Translations under genes and position numbers: made by a program | The notes under the pieces: generated by a model | Seen by the model: the letters and a program-made list of their open reading frames with translations, nothing else | Told to the model about the DNA's origin: nothing | The model's database searches: none | Shown: one piece after another, positions 9,604 through 18,079 of the stretch | Layout: each line of letters starts with the position of its first letter | Position numbering within the stretch: the first letter of the stretch is position 1 | Assembly (NCBI GenBank): GCA_018399075.1 | Contig: CP073763.1 | Span: forward strand, 1,488,001 to 1,552,000 | Source: Simkaniaceae bacterium | Lineage (GTDB): Bacteria > Chlamydiota > Chlamydiia > Chlamydiales > Simkaniaceae | DNA length: 64,000 bases | Direction of reading: 5' to 3'

Positions 9604-10833
9604 ATGAAGCACTTATTTTCAAGACTATCTCTTGGCGCTGCTTCAATATTCCTAGCAGCCTCATCTTATGCCTATGTTGATATGAATGATCGTCTCGAAA
9701 CATTAGAAAATGAAATGCAAGAAATCTCTGCTCGAAATCCTCAAAATACTTTAGGGGCAGGCTTCACAACTTCGCGCCCTACAACTGTTGGAAATAATTG
9801 GTTCTCTACTCTCAGCATAATCTATTGGCACCCAAAAATGGGGGGAACTGAATATGCATATACCAATACCCTAGATAATATTGTTTTCACTGTTAGCCGA
9901 GGTCCTAATCAACAAACAAATACTTTCACCGTTCAAAGACCCAACCCTCCTCATGGAGATGTTAAAGCGAATGATTTTGGTTGGGATGTCGGACTAAAAG
10001 CTGGAATTGGATATAAAACTCCCCATGATAATTGGGATGTCTTCGCACGCTATACATGGATTAATGCCGAAGATACGGCAACAAACCGAAAAGATGTTCC
10101 TAGTATTATGATTGCTCTAAAGAGCCTCTCAGCACTAATTGCAGGTCGAGTAAAATCCAATGTCAACATCGACTATAACAATATAGAAGTTGAACTTGCT
10201 AGAGCCTATTTTTTAAGTAGTAAGTTCTCTATTCGCCCTCACATTGATATGAAAGCGACCTGGCTTGATCTTGAGCAAAACATTACTTATACCTTTTCTG
10301 ACTATCGAAGCACCTCATTTTCTGGGCTCGACTTCAAAGTCAAACATGATTGCAAAATCTGGGGGCTTGGACCACGGGCTGGAATTGATGGAAAAGTCTT
10401 TGTCGGAAATGGTTTTAGCCTGCACGGAGAAATTGCAGGTTCGATTCTATATGGATACTTTAAGACACGTCATAAAGAAAATTGGCCCCTTCTTCAGCGT
10501 AGCGAAACAGTCACTGTTGGCGGAAAGTATTATAGTATTAAGGATAAATTCCACCAATTCATCCCTTTTGTTCAAATGTTCATGGGCCTAGGATGGGATA
10601 GCTTCCTAAATAATGATCGGCAACACCTTTCACTCAAAGCGGGCTACGAGGTCCAATATTATTGGAGAGTGAATCAGATGTCTAATGTAGACCAGTCGCT
10701 AAGTTACTCGACATCAAGCCCAATTACTCGTGCTAATGGGTTTCAGAACGGGGGTTTTAGAACAAATTCTCAAAAGCTTTCTGAAGACTTAATGTTTTAT
10801 GGAATCACAGGAGAGGTTCGCCTCGACTTTTAA
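9604..10833 (+). CDS. MOMP-like outer membrane porin, paralog 1
   Basis: Member of the chlamydial major-outer-membrane-protein-like porin family. ATG 9604 follows a GGAG ribosome-binding sequence and starts a signal peptide ending SSYA (about residue 22); the longer frame from TTG 9532 is rejected. The mature protein (about 387 aa) opens with a short heptad-like segment (DRLETLENEMQEI), then TVGNNWF, FGWDVGLKAGIGYKTPHDNW and barrel strands. It ends FYGITGEVRLDF, with the terminal Phe typical of barrels inserted by BamA. It has a single mature cysteine, so it is unlike the disulfide-rich Chlamydiaceae MOMP. First of four tandem paralogs. Confidence 0.85.
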   Translation: MKHLFSRLSLGAASIFLAASSYAYVDMNDRLETLENEMQEISARNPQNTLGAGFTTSRPTTVGNNWFSTLSIIYWHPKMGGTEYAYTNTLDNIVFTVSRGPNQQTNTFTVQRPNPPHGDVKANDFGWDVGLKAGIGYKTPHDNWDVFARYTWINAEDTATNRKDVPSIMIALKSLSALIAGRVKSNVNIDYNNIEVELARAYFLSSKFSIRPHIDMKATWLDLEQNITYTFSDYRSTSFSGLDFKVKHDCKIWGLGPRAGIDGKVFVGNGFSLHGEIAGSILYGYFKTRHKENWPLLQRSETVTVGGKYYSIKDKFHQFIPFVQMFMGLGWDSFLNNDRQHLSLKAGYEVQYYWRVNQMSNVDQSLSYSTSSPITRANGFQNGGFRTNSQKLSEDLMFYGITGEVRLDF

Positions 10834-10851
10834 AAAAGGTAGAAAACGTCA

Positions 10852-12024
10852 ATGAAGAAATTATCTCTTTTAATGGGGGGAGCAATTTTTGCAACAACAA
10901 CGGCATCCGCTTTTATGGATATGGATGACCGGCTTGATACACTTGAAATCCAGATGAATGAAATTTCTGCAAGAAATCCTCAGGAAACTTTGGGAGCTAG
11001 CTTTGTTGGAGCACGGCCAGAAATCGATGGAACAAATTTATTTCTGACCTTCGATGTAATCTATTGGCATACTAAGGTTGGTGGAACTGAATTTGCTGTT
11101 ACAAATAATGCCTTTGACCCTGGTATTCCTCTTCCACGCCTAATTTCTTTTCACCCAGGTGGAGTTTTAAAAGAGAATGATTTTGGTTGGGATATCGGAC
11201 TAAAAGCAGGGATTGGCTACAAAACCCCCCATGATAAGTGGGACGTTTTTGCTCGTTATACTTGGCTGACTGCCAATGACTCGAAGTCAATTCAAAAAAA
11301 TGCCCCAGCTGTTATTATTGGAATGAGGAGTTTTCTTCCTATCCTAGCCAAAAGAGCAAAATCTCATGTAGACACGGATTATAATAATATCGACCTAGAG
11401 CTTGCTAGAAGTTACTTTATTAGTCAGCATTTCTCTATTCGCCCTCATTTTGATTTAAAAGCAACATGGCTCAATATCAGACAAAATATCACTTATGTTT
11501 TTGCCGGGGCGTTTCTTTCGAGTCGTCTTGATGGCTTAGATGAAAAAATTAGCAGTAGTTCCAAGTTCTGGGGTGTTGGCCCTCGAGCTGGAATTGATGG
11601 AAAGCTATTTATAGGGGATGGATTTAATCTCTTTGGAGAACTATCTGGTTCCATCCTTTATGGACATTTTAGAGAAAGACTTAAAGAAAAATTCCCTGTT
11701 GGCGTTAGTGATGCTATAAGTGGAACACTTTTTACGGTGCGTGATCATTACCATCGATTTATTCCCTTTGTCCAAATGCAAATGGGCCTTGAGTGGGGAA
11801 CTTATCTCAATAACAATAAGCAACATTTAGATTTCAAAGTTGGTTATGAAGTCCAATACTATTGGAGAATCAATCAACTCATGCAGACTGAAGAGTTTGA
11901 TAGCCATGCTGTTTTACCACCAGATCAGCAGACTTTCGTTGCAGGAGCACGTCACCTCTTTGACAAGGTTTCTGAAGATGTTATGTTCTACGGTATCACA
12001 GGAGAGGTTCGCCTCGATTTTTAA
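10852..12024 (+). CDS. MOMP-like outer membrane porin, paralog 2
   Basis: Second tandem porin, 390 aa, 18 bases after paralog 1 and so almost certainly on the same transcript. The signal peptide ends TASA (about residue 20). The protein shares the DRLDTLEIQMNEISARNPQ segment, DIGLKAGIGYKTPHDKWDVF, the FIPFVQMQMGLEW strand and the C-terminal FYGITGEVRLDF with its neighbour. Loops differ strongly (residues about 80-110 and the segment before the C terminus). No cysteine is present. Role is inferred from family resemblance: general outer-membrane porin or surface antigen. Confidence 0.84.
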   Translation: MKKLSLLMGGAIFATTTASAFMDMDDRLDTLEIQMNEISARNPQETLGASFVGARPEIDGTNLFLTFDVIYWHTKVGGTEFAVTNNAFDPGIPLPRLISFHPGGVLKENDFGWDIGLKAGIGYKTPHDKWDVFARYTWLTANDSKSIQKNAPAVIIGMRSFLPILAKRAKSHVDTDYNNIDLELARSYFISQHFSIRPHFDLKATWLNIRQNITYVFAGAFLSSRLDGLDEKISSSSKFWGVGPRAGIDGKLFIGDGFNLFGELSGSILYGHFRERLKEKFPVGVSDAISGTLFTVRDHYHRFIPFVQMQMGLEWGTYLNNNKQHLDFKVGYEVQYYWRINQLMQTEEFDSHAVLPPDQQTFVAGARHLFDKVSEDVMFYGITGEVRLDF

Positions 12025-12040
12025 CCAAGGATTGTAAAGG

Positions 12041-13207
12041 ATGAAATTAACACAATTATTCCCTCTTATCATGTTAACCACAGCAACTTTTGCCTACGTT
12101 GATATGGATGATCGTCTTGATACCCTAGAGCGAGAGATGAAGGAAGTCTCAGCAGTAAACCCTCAAGAAACAAGAGGAGCGGGTTTCGTAACTTCACGCC
12201 CAGATACTGTTGGAAATAATTGGTTTATCACCCTTGATATCCTTTATTGGCATCCAAAATTAGGGGGAACTGAATATGCTATTTCTACGAATCCAGACTT
12301 TATAACAACACAAGGTGGACAGCAACGTTTTAACTTTCTTCAACATGAAGGCGCCATTAAAGAAAATGACTTTAGCTGGGACCTAGGCCTCAAGGCGGGA
12401 ATCGGTTATAAAACCCCTCATGATGATTGGGATGTTTATGCTCGCTATACTTGGTTTGAGTCGAATAGCTCTTCCTCTTGTTTTAAAACACCACCAGCAG
12501 CCATTTTCACCTTACGATCTGTTGAAGGAACTGCAGCAAAATGGGCAAAATCTCATGTCGATATTGAATACAATAATATCGAACTTCAGCTAGCTCGAAG
12601 TTTTTTTCTAAGCCGGCGCCTTTCAATCCGTCCCCATTTTGATCTCAAAACAACATGGCTAAGCTTAGCTCAAAACATCACCTATAATCGGTCAGACCTT
12701 CCTCGTGTTCGGCCTGAGCTCGTAGATTTAGATCGGAAAATCAAAGACTCTTCAAAAATGCGGGGTTTTGGTCCTCAGGTTGGAGTGGATGGAAAGCTCT
12801 ATGTAGGAAATGGTGTTAGCTTATTTGGGGATCTATCAGGCTCGATTCTCTATAGCTACTTTAGAGTTCGTCATAAGGAAACCCATCCTGTCATTACAGA
12901 TGATGATTTTGTGTACGGGGGAACCCAATACACAATAAAGGATAACCATCACCGATTTATCCCCTTCGTTCAAATGTTTGTAGGATTAACCTGGGACACC
13001 TACTTAAATAGCAATAGACAGCACCTTTCTTTAAAAGGGGGCTATGAAGTGCAATATTTCTGGCGTATTAACCAGATGATGAAAACAGAGTCTCAAGTTA
13101 TTGTTCCCTTCACCGAAGATCAACGTGCATTAAGGCATTACTTTGATCCCATCTCAGAAGATTTAATGTTTTATGGGATAACTGGAGAAGTAAGGCTAGA
13201 CTTCTAA
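12041..13207 (+). CDS. MOMP-like outer membrane porin, paralog 3
   Basis: Third tandem porin, 388 aa, 16 bases after paralog 2 with AAAGG immediately before the ATG. The signal peptide is short (MKLTQLFPLIMLTTATFA). The conserved blocks are retained: DRLDTLEREMKEV, TVGNNWFITLDILYWHPKLGG, DLGLKAGIGYKTPHDDW, FIPFVQMFVGLTWDTYL and FYGITGEVRLDF. One cysteine lies in a loop (SSSSCF). Last gene of the probable three-porin transcript; a 158-bp gap follows. Confidence 0.84.
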   Translation: MKLTQLFPLIMLTTATFAYVDMDDRLDTLEREMKEVSAVNPQETRGAGFVTSRPDTVGNNWFITLDILYWHPKLGGTEYAISTNPDFITTQGGQQRFNFLQHEGAIKENDFSWDLGLKAGIGYKTPHDDWDVYARYTWFESNSSSSCFKTPPAAIFTLRSVEGTAAKWAKSHVDIEYNNIELQLARSFFLSRRLSIRPHFDLKTTWLSLAQNITYNRSDLPRVRPELVDLDRKIKDSSKMRGFGPQVGVDGKLYVGNGVSLFGDLSGSILYSYFRVRHKETHPVITDDDFVYGGTQYTIKDNHHRFIPFVQMFVGLTWDTYLNSNRQHLSLKGGYEVQYFWRINQMMKTESQVIVPFTEDQRALRHYFDPISEDLMFYGITGEVRLDF

Positions 13208-13264
13208 TTTGTCATTTTTCATTGAGATAAATTTTTAGTAATTTAAATTTTTTAATATGAATGC

Positions 13265-13293
13265 TTGACTTATAGTAATAATTTAGCTTTAAA
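13265..13293 (+). promoter_or_regulatory. Candidate promoter for the fourth porin
   Basis: TTGACT at 13265-13270 and TTTAAA at 13288-13293 with a 17-base spacer lie in the very AT-rich 158-bp gap before the fourth porin. This suggests that gene is separately controlled from the first three. Pattern match only. Confidence 0.4.
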
Positions 13294-13365
13294 GAAATTA
13301 ATAGTGAATTTTTTTCAACATGTGTTGGTTCACTTAAGCTTTAAATGAATTTATCTGGAGTTTTT

Positions 13366-14652
13366 ATGAAAACCCATCTTTCAAAGCTTGCTCTGGGAGC
13401 AGCTTCGATGTTTTTGGTAACGTCTGCTTTTGCATATCAAGATCTCGACGATCGTTTAGATGCCCTTGAAAAAGGAATGCAAGAGATTTCGGCTCGAAAT
13501 CCTCAAGGCACTATTGGAGCAGGCTTCACTACAGCCCGTCCCAATACTGTTGGAAATAATTGGTTCCTCTTTGGTGACCTGCTCTACTGGCATGCAAAAA
13601 TGGGGGGAACTGAATTTGCAATTACTTATAACCCTTCTGATTTTCTTGCCGTACCTCCTATCATTCCTCCTGTAGCTTTGACCCATAGACCAGGCGGAGA
13701 CTATAAGGAAAATGATTTTGGTTGGGATTTAGGTCTAAAGGTTGGTCTGGGGTATAAAACTCCTCATGATAGCTGGGATGTCCTTGCTCGATACACATGG
13801 TTTCAGTCTCATAGCACAAAACAGTCGCGTAAAGATTTTCCAGCAGCAATTATTCCTCTAAAATTGTCTACTGGGCTTTCCGCTGGTTTTAGCGCTGTAA
13901 ATCACGCGAAATCTACCGTTGATATTGGATACAATAATGTCGATTTAGAGCTAGCGAGAAGTTACTTCATTAGCAAAAATTTCGCGATAAAACCGCACCT
14001 AAGTTTGAAGGGATCATGGATCGATCTAAAGCAAAAAGTCCACTATGTTCAAACAAGAAACCCAGACTTTTTAAGTATTCTTTTTGAGTTTGAAGGCCCT
14101 GATTTTAAAGCAAATCTAAAATCAAATTTCTGGGGCGTTGGACCGAGAATTGGAGCTGATACCAAGTATTACATTGGAAATAATGTAAATTTCTTTGGAG
14201 ATTTTGCGGCTTCAATCCTTTATGGACACTTCAAAACAAGCGAGCATGACTCAATCCCTAATGCAGTGATCGGAGGGCTTGTTCCTCCAGATGTTGCTCA
14301 GCAACTTCAACAACTCCTCGATATTGGTTTATCTGCCCCCAATCGCTCGTTAAAACATGACTTCCATCAGTTTGTTCCCTTTGCTCAAATGCAATTGGGC
14401 CTTGAATGGAATAAGTTTATTAACGGTAATAAACAACATATCCGCTTAAAAGCAGGATATGAAGTCCAATATTACTGGAGAGCGAACCAAATGGGTGACT
14501 TAGGAGATCGTGCAGATGCCTTAGCAATTACCGGTGTGACTCTTGACCCCATTTCTATTTCGGCTGTAACTCGAGGACGCCACCAAAATGACCATGGAAG
14601 TAAAGACTTGATGTTCTATGGAATAACTGCGGAAGCACGTCTCGACTTCTAA
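13366..14652 (+). CDS. MOMP-like outer membrane porin, paralog 4
   Basis: Fourth tandem porin, 428 aa from ATG 13366, which follows a TCTGGAG ribosome-binding sequence (an in-frame ATG at 13345 lies before it). The signal peptide ends SAFA. It has the same framework (DRLDALEKGMQEISARNPQ, TVGNNWFLFGDLLYWHAKMGG, KVGLGYKTPHDSWDV, FVPFAQMQLGLEW) and ends FYGITAEARLDF. It carries longer loops, including a Pro-rich stretch near residue 85 and an extra segment around 290-320. No cysteine seen. It ends at a strong hairpin terminator. Confidence 0.84.
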   Translation: MKTHLSKLALGAASMFLVTSAFAYQDLDDRLDALEKGMQEISARNPQGTIGAGFTTARPNTVGNNWFLFGDLLYWHAKMGGTEFAITYNPSDFLAVPPIIPPVALTHRPGGDYKENDFGWDLGLKVGLGYKTPHDSWDVLARYTWFQSHSTKQSRKDFPAAIIPLKLSTGLSAGFSAVNHAKSTVDIGYNNVDLELARSYFISKNFAIKPHLSLKGSWIDLKQKVHYVQTRNPDFLSILFEFEGPDFKANLKSNFWGVGPRIGADTKYYIGNNVNFFGDFAASILYGHFKTSEHDSIPNAVIGGLVPPDVAQQLQQLLDIGLSAPNRSLKHDFHQFVPFAQMQLGLEWNKFINGNKQHIRLKAGYEVQYYWRANQMGDLGDRADALAITGVTLDPISISAVTRGRHQNDHGSKDLMFYGITAEARLDF

Positions 14653-14672
14653 CGATAAAAGCTAAATAGCTT

Positions 14673-14708
14673 AAAAAAAAACCCAGTTCGAAAGACCTGG
14701 GTTTTTTT
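14673..14708. terminator. Bidirectional hairpin terminator between porin 4 and cydB
   Basis: CCCAG (14682-14686) pairs with CTGGG (14697-14701) around a 10-base loop. The stem is extended by an A-run on the left and a T-run on the right. Because both sides carry A/T runs, the hairpin can end the plus-strand porin transcript and the convergent minus-strand cydAB transcript. Confidence 0.75.
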
Positions 14709-14730
14709 ATTGTTCTGAATTTTCGAATGA

Positions 14731-15756
14731 TCAATAACTTGCTTCATCGATGGTCACTTTACCTCTAAAGATTCGATAAATCCAATACCCATAGGCAAGA
14801 ACTAATGGAACCCCAATGGCTGCAACAGTAAGAACCACCTTCATGGTCGCAATGGTTGCTCCACTATTAAAGAGGGTTAGGCTATTGATGCCATCATTGG
14901 TTGATGAGCGAACCATAAAAGGGTAAGTCCCTAACCCAAAAAGACTAATTAAAAAGGCAATACTCAAAGAAGAGAAGATAAATGCCGTCCCATCTTTTTT
15001 ACGATGAACGAAGAAAGGAACGCATACGATAGCTGCAATAGTTAGAAGTCCGACCCCAAAGAGGTAGGGAAATTTTTTCATCAGATCGATCATATGAGTT
15101 TTGGAGACTAACGTAACAAAAGTTGTAACCAGGTAGAAAGCCACAAAGATGATGATCGTCGGATTAACCCACCTGCGAACACGCTCATGCATTTCCCCTT
15201 CTGTTTTCATGAGCATATAGATCGCTCCATGCATCATAAAGACAGATACACCCATGACTCCCACAAGAATCGTATAGGGGGTGAAAAAGCCCCAAAAGGA
15301 CCCTAGAAACTCCCCTTGATGATCAATCGGAATTCCAACAATCAAGTTTCCAAGAATGAGCCCAATAATAAAAGCTATTACATAAGAGCCGATGGAAAAC
15401 ATCCAATCCCAAAAGGCGCGCCACCTGACCGATTCTTGCTTTGAGCGAAATTCGATAGAAACGGCTCGAATCATGAGACCGGCAAGGAGGATCATGATGA
15501 GGCCATAAAATGCTGAACAGATCGTTGCATAAACGGGAGGGAATCCAACAAACATTCCTCCAAAGACAATGACGAGCCAAACCTCATTTCCATCCCAAAC
15601 GGGACCGATAGCATTGAGCATCAAACGTCTTTCATTATCGCCCTTTGCAAAGGGGTGGAGACACCCCACTCCTAAATCAAAGCCATCAAGAACCGTATAG
15701 AGCACGACGCTGACACCAATAATTAAATACCATATGATTTGAAAAATTTCTTCCAT
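14731..15756 (-). CDS. cydB: Cytochrome bd oxidase subunit II
   Basis: Membrane subunit II of the bd-type quinol oxidase, which reduces oxygen to water without proton pumping. The 341-residue protein has about eight hydrophobic segments and the family N terminus (ILYTVLDGFDLGVGCLHPF; GPVWDGNEVWL near residue 50). It begins one base after the cydA stop. The cydA-cydB order and position next to cdaA match Chlamydia trachomatis. No CydX-like small frame was seen between cydB and the terminator. Confidence 0.93.
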   Translation of the reverse strand: MEEIFQIIWYLIIGVSVVLYTVLDGFDLGVGCLHPFAKGDNERRLMLNAIGPVWDGNEVWLVIVFGGMFVGFPPVYATICSAFYGLIMILLAGLMIRAVSIEFRSKQESVRWRAFWDWMFSIGSYVIAFIIGLILGNLIVGIPIDHQGEFLGSFWGFFTPYTILVGVMGVSVFMMHGAIYMLMKTEGEMHERVRRWVNPTIIIFVAFYLVTTFVTLVSKTHMIDLMKKFPYLFGVGLLTIAAIVCVPFFVHRKKDGTAFIFSSLSIAFLISLFGLGTYPFMVRSSTNDGINSLTLFNSGATIATMKVVLTVAAIGVPLVLAYGYWIYRIFRGKVTIDEASY

Positions 15757-15757
15757 C

Positions 15758-17128
15758 TTAATGTGCTCCTATTTGATAGGGGTCAGAATAAATTGCATCA
15801 CCTACTTCCTTTTCTTCCTCAGGTCCAGCTTTGATTTTTCGATTGAGAAGAAAAATAAAAAGGGAAAAGAGAAAAGTATAGATAACTGTAAACATAATGA
15901 GAGAACCAATAACCTGCCCAACATCTAGAGAACGTGAAACCCCCTCACTTGTGCGGAGAACATTATAAACAACCCATGGTTGCCTCCCCATTTCTGCCGT
16001 AAACCATCCTGCTTCATTTGCAATAAAAGGGAAAATAACAGAGAGGACAAGGTAGCGGTTTACCCATTTGCTCTTTTCTAGTTTCTTCCTCTTCCAAAGG
16101 AAAAATCCAAAAAGCGCTGCTAAAAACATCCCCACCCACATATAGATCATCAGGTGGTAAAATTGGAAAACTGAATTAACCATCGGCCAATCGCTTTCTG
16201 AAAAGTGATCAAGCCCTAATACAGGGGTCTCAGCATTTCTATAAACCAAAAAGCTTAAAAGACCTGGAACTTGAATCGCATGAACCGACTGGTTAGCTGT
16301 ATCAACCCATCCAACAAGGTTCATTGCTGCATTTGGCTGCGTTTGAAAGATTCCTTCCATTGCTGCTAGTTTTGCCGGCTGATACTCTGCAACTCCACGA
16401 GCTGTACTATCTGCTGAGACAAGCTGCAAGAGAGCCATTACAATAGCAACAATCAAACCAATTTTCATACTTATTCGAGCAAAATCACTGTGACGTTTTT
16501 TTAAAAAATAGTAGGCAGAGACGCTAATGACCATAAAAGCACCCGTGAGCCAACATCCAATGAGAACGTGAGTCAGTCGATCAAGGAAAGAAGGGTTAAA
16601 AATCATTCCCCAAAAATCGGTAAGGACAGCTCGGGCTTCATCCCCTGTTCCAACCACTTCATATCCTGTAGGAGTTTGCATCCATGAGTTTGCTGCCACA
16701 ATCCAAGTCGCACTAAAATGGGCGCCAAATGATACGCAAATCGTTGCAAAATAATGAAGTCCGGGTTTTACCCGGTTCCATCCAAAGAGCATTAAACCGA
16801 TAAATCCCGCTTCTAAAAAGAAGGCAAAAACCCCCTCAGCCGCAAGGGCGCTTCCAAAAACATTTCCGACAAAGCGAGAATAAAAAGACCAGTTATTACC
16901 AAAAGCAAAAAGTTGAACAAGCCCTGTTGCTACACCAAGGGCAAAGCTTAAAGCAAAAATGCGCGTCCAAAAAATCGTTAACTTGCGATGGCGAGGATCT
17001 TTTGTTTTCATATAGATCCCTTCCATGATTACAATCATTAAACTCAGTCCAATGCTCAGAGGAGGAAATAAATAGTGAAACCCCGCTGTGAGAGCGAACT
17101 GAATCCGAGATAGAACAACTACATCCAT
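15758..17128 (-). CDS. cydA: Cytochrome bd oxidase subunit I
   Basis: Haem-bearing subunit I of the bd oxidase. ATG 17128 (MDVVVLSRIQFALT) is preceded by AGAGGG, and the longer frame from 17158 is rejected. The 456-residue protein has the axial-ligand region FPPLSIGLSL, the GRQPWVVYNVLRTSEGVS motif near residue 385, and the quinol-loop start QPAKLAAMEGIF near residue 245. The quinol loop is short (little sequence before TPVLGLDHF), as in the short-Q-loop, CioA-like subgroup. Divergent from cdaA. Confidence 0.93.
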   Translation of the reverse strand: MDVVVLSRIQFALTAGFHYLFPPLSIGLSLMIVIMEGIYMKTKDPRHRKLTIFWTRIFALSFALGVATGLVQLFAFGNNWSFYSRFVGNVFGSALAAEGVFAFFLEAGFIGLMLFGWNRVKPGLHYFATICVSFGAHFSATWIVAANSWMQTPTGYEVVGTGDEARAVLTDFWGMIFNPSFLDRLTHVLIGCWLTGAFMVISVSAYYFLKKRHSDFARISMKIGLIVAIVMALLQLVSADSTARGVAEYQPAKLAAMEGIFQTQPNAAMNLVGWVDTANQSVHAIQVPGLLSFLVYRNAETPVLGLDHFSESDWPMVNSVFQFYHLMIYMWVGMFLAALFGFFLWKRKKLEKSKWVNRYLVLSVIFPFIANEAGWFTAEMGRQPWVVYNVLRTSEGVSRSLDVGQVIGSLIMFTVIYTFLFSLFIFLLNRKIKAGPEEEKEVGDAIYSDPYQIGAH

Positions 17129-17212
17129 AAAGCCCTCTTGTAAATAATTTACTACCAAAGTATTCCTTCCAAATTTTATTTGTCAATACATTGGATCTTC
17201 GAGAAAAAATCT

Positions 17213-18079
17213 ATGATAAAAAAAAAATCTAGTCTCTCAAAGGGACTTGCAAGCAACTCAAGGAAACCTTACAATGCTAAAATTATGGCATTTTACTATT
17301 CGATCAGTCCTATTATTGAAATTGTGATCATTGCGATCATGATTAATTATATCTTATCCTTCTTCTGGAACACTCGATCAATGGATCTGATATTAGGACT
17401 CCTTGCGTTTCTCTTAATTTTTGCCGCCTCATCTGTTTTCAACCTACCTGTTCTTCATAAGTTGATGCTCGAAATTTCAAGCGTTGCTGTGATTGCAGTT
17501 TTAATTATTTTTCAACCAGAGCTCCGTGTTGCCCTTTCAAAACTTAGCTTAAAGGGAAAACGTTATAAGGAGATTACTGAGTTTGACAAGTTTTTAGATC
17601 AGTTAGCCTCATCGGTTTACCGTTTATCGGATAAGAAAACGGGAGCTCTAATTGCTTTAGAAAATGAAGACTCATTGGATGAATTTGCTTTGAAAGCCGT
17701 GATGCTCAATGCAAACTTTTCATCTGAACTTTTAGAATCGATCTTCGTAACGACAACTCCTCTCCATGATGGTGCTGTCATCTTACACGACCTTAAAATT
17801 GTCGCTGCTTCTGTCATTCTACCCCTTTCGGAAGATAGCCCTCAGTTTGGTAGAATGGGAACACGCCATCGCGCTGGCCTTGGAGTCAGTCAACTAACCG
17901 ATGCTCTTTTAATCGTTGTTTCTGAAGAAACAGGAAAAGTTTCTATTGCAAGAGACGGGATTATGACAAGAGGAATTAAAATTGACCGCTTCAAAGGAGT
18001 CATCCGCAGTGTGTTTAATCCTCCATTAAAAAAGACTTTACAAAGCCGTTTTAACTTTAAGGAGTGGCTAAGAAAATGA
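17213..18079 (+). CDS. cdaA: Diadenylate cyclase CdaA (c-di-AMP synthase)
   Basis: Makes the second messenger c-di-AMP from ATP. Three N-terminal membrane helices (about residues 31-52, 57-75, 86-104) precede the DAC domain. The two catalytic motifs are intact: HDGAVI near residue 185 and GTRHRAGLG near 217. ATG 17213 gives 288 aa; a TTG at 17180 would add 11 residues and is less likely. It overlaps the regulator gene cdaR (ATGA), the usual pair. This matches the ybbP gene next to cydA in Chlamydia. Confidence 0.93.
   Translation: MIKKKSSLSKGLASNSRKPYNAKIMAFYYSISPIIEIVIIAIMINYILSFFWNTRSMDLILGLLAFLLIFAASSVFNLPVLHKLMLEISSVAVIAVLIIFQPELRVALSKLSLKGKRYKEITEFDKFLDQLASSVYRLSDKKTGALIALENEDSLDEFALKAVMLNANFSSELLESIFVTTTPLHDGAVILHDLKIVAASVILPLSEDSPQFGRMGTRHRAGLGVSQLTDALLIVVSEETGKVSIARDGIMTRGIKIDRFKGVIRSVFNPPLKKTLQSRFNFKEWLRK

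Noticed and set aside
13306..13335. Possible operator palindrome before porin 4 (GTGAA...TTCAC)
   Set aside because: The inner bases do not pair well and the region is very AT-rich, so chance is a sufficient explanation.
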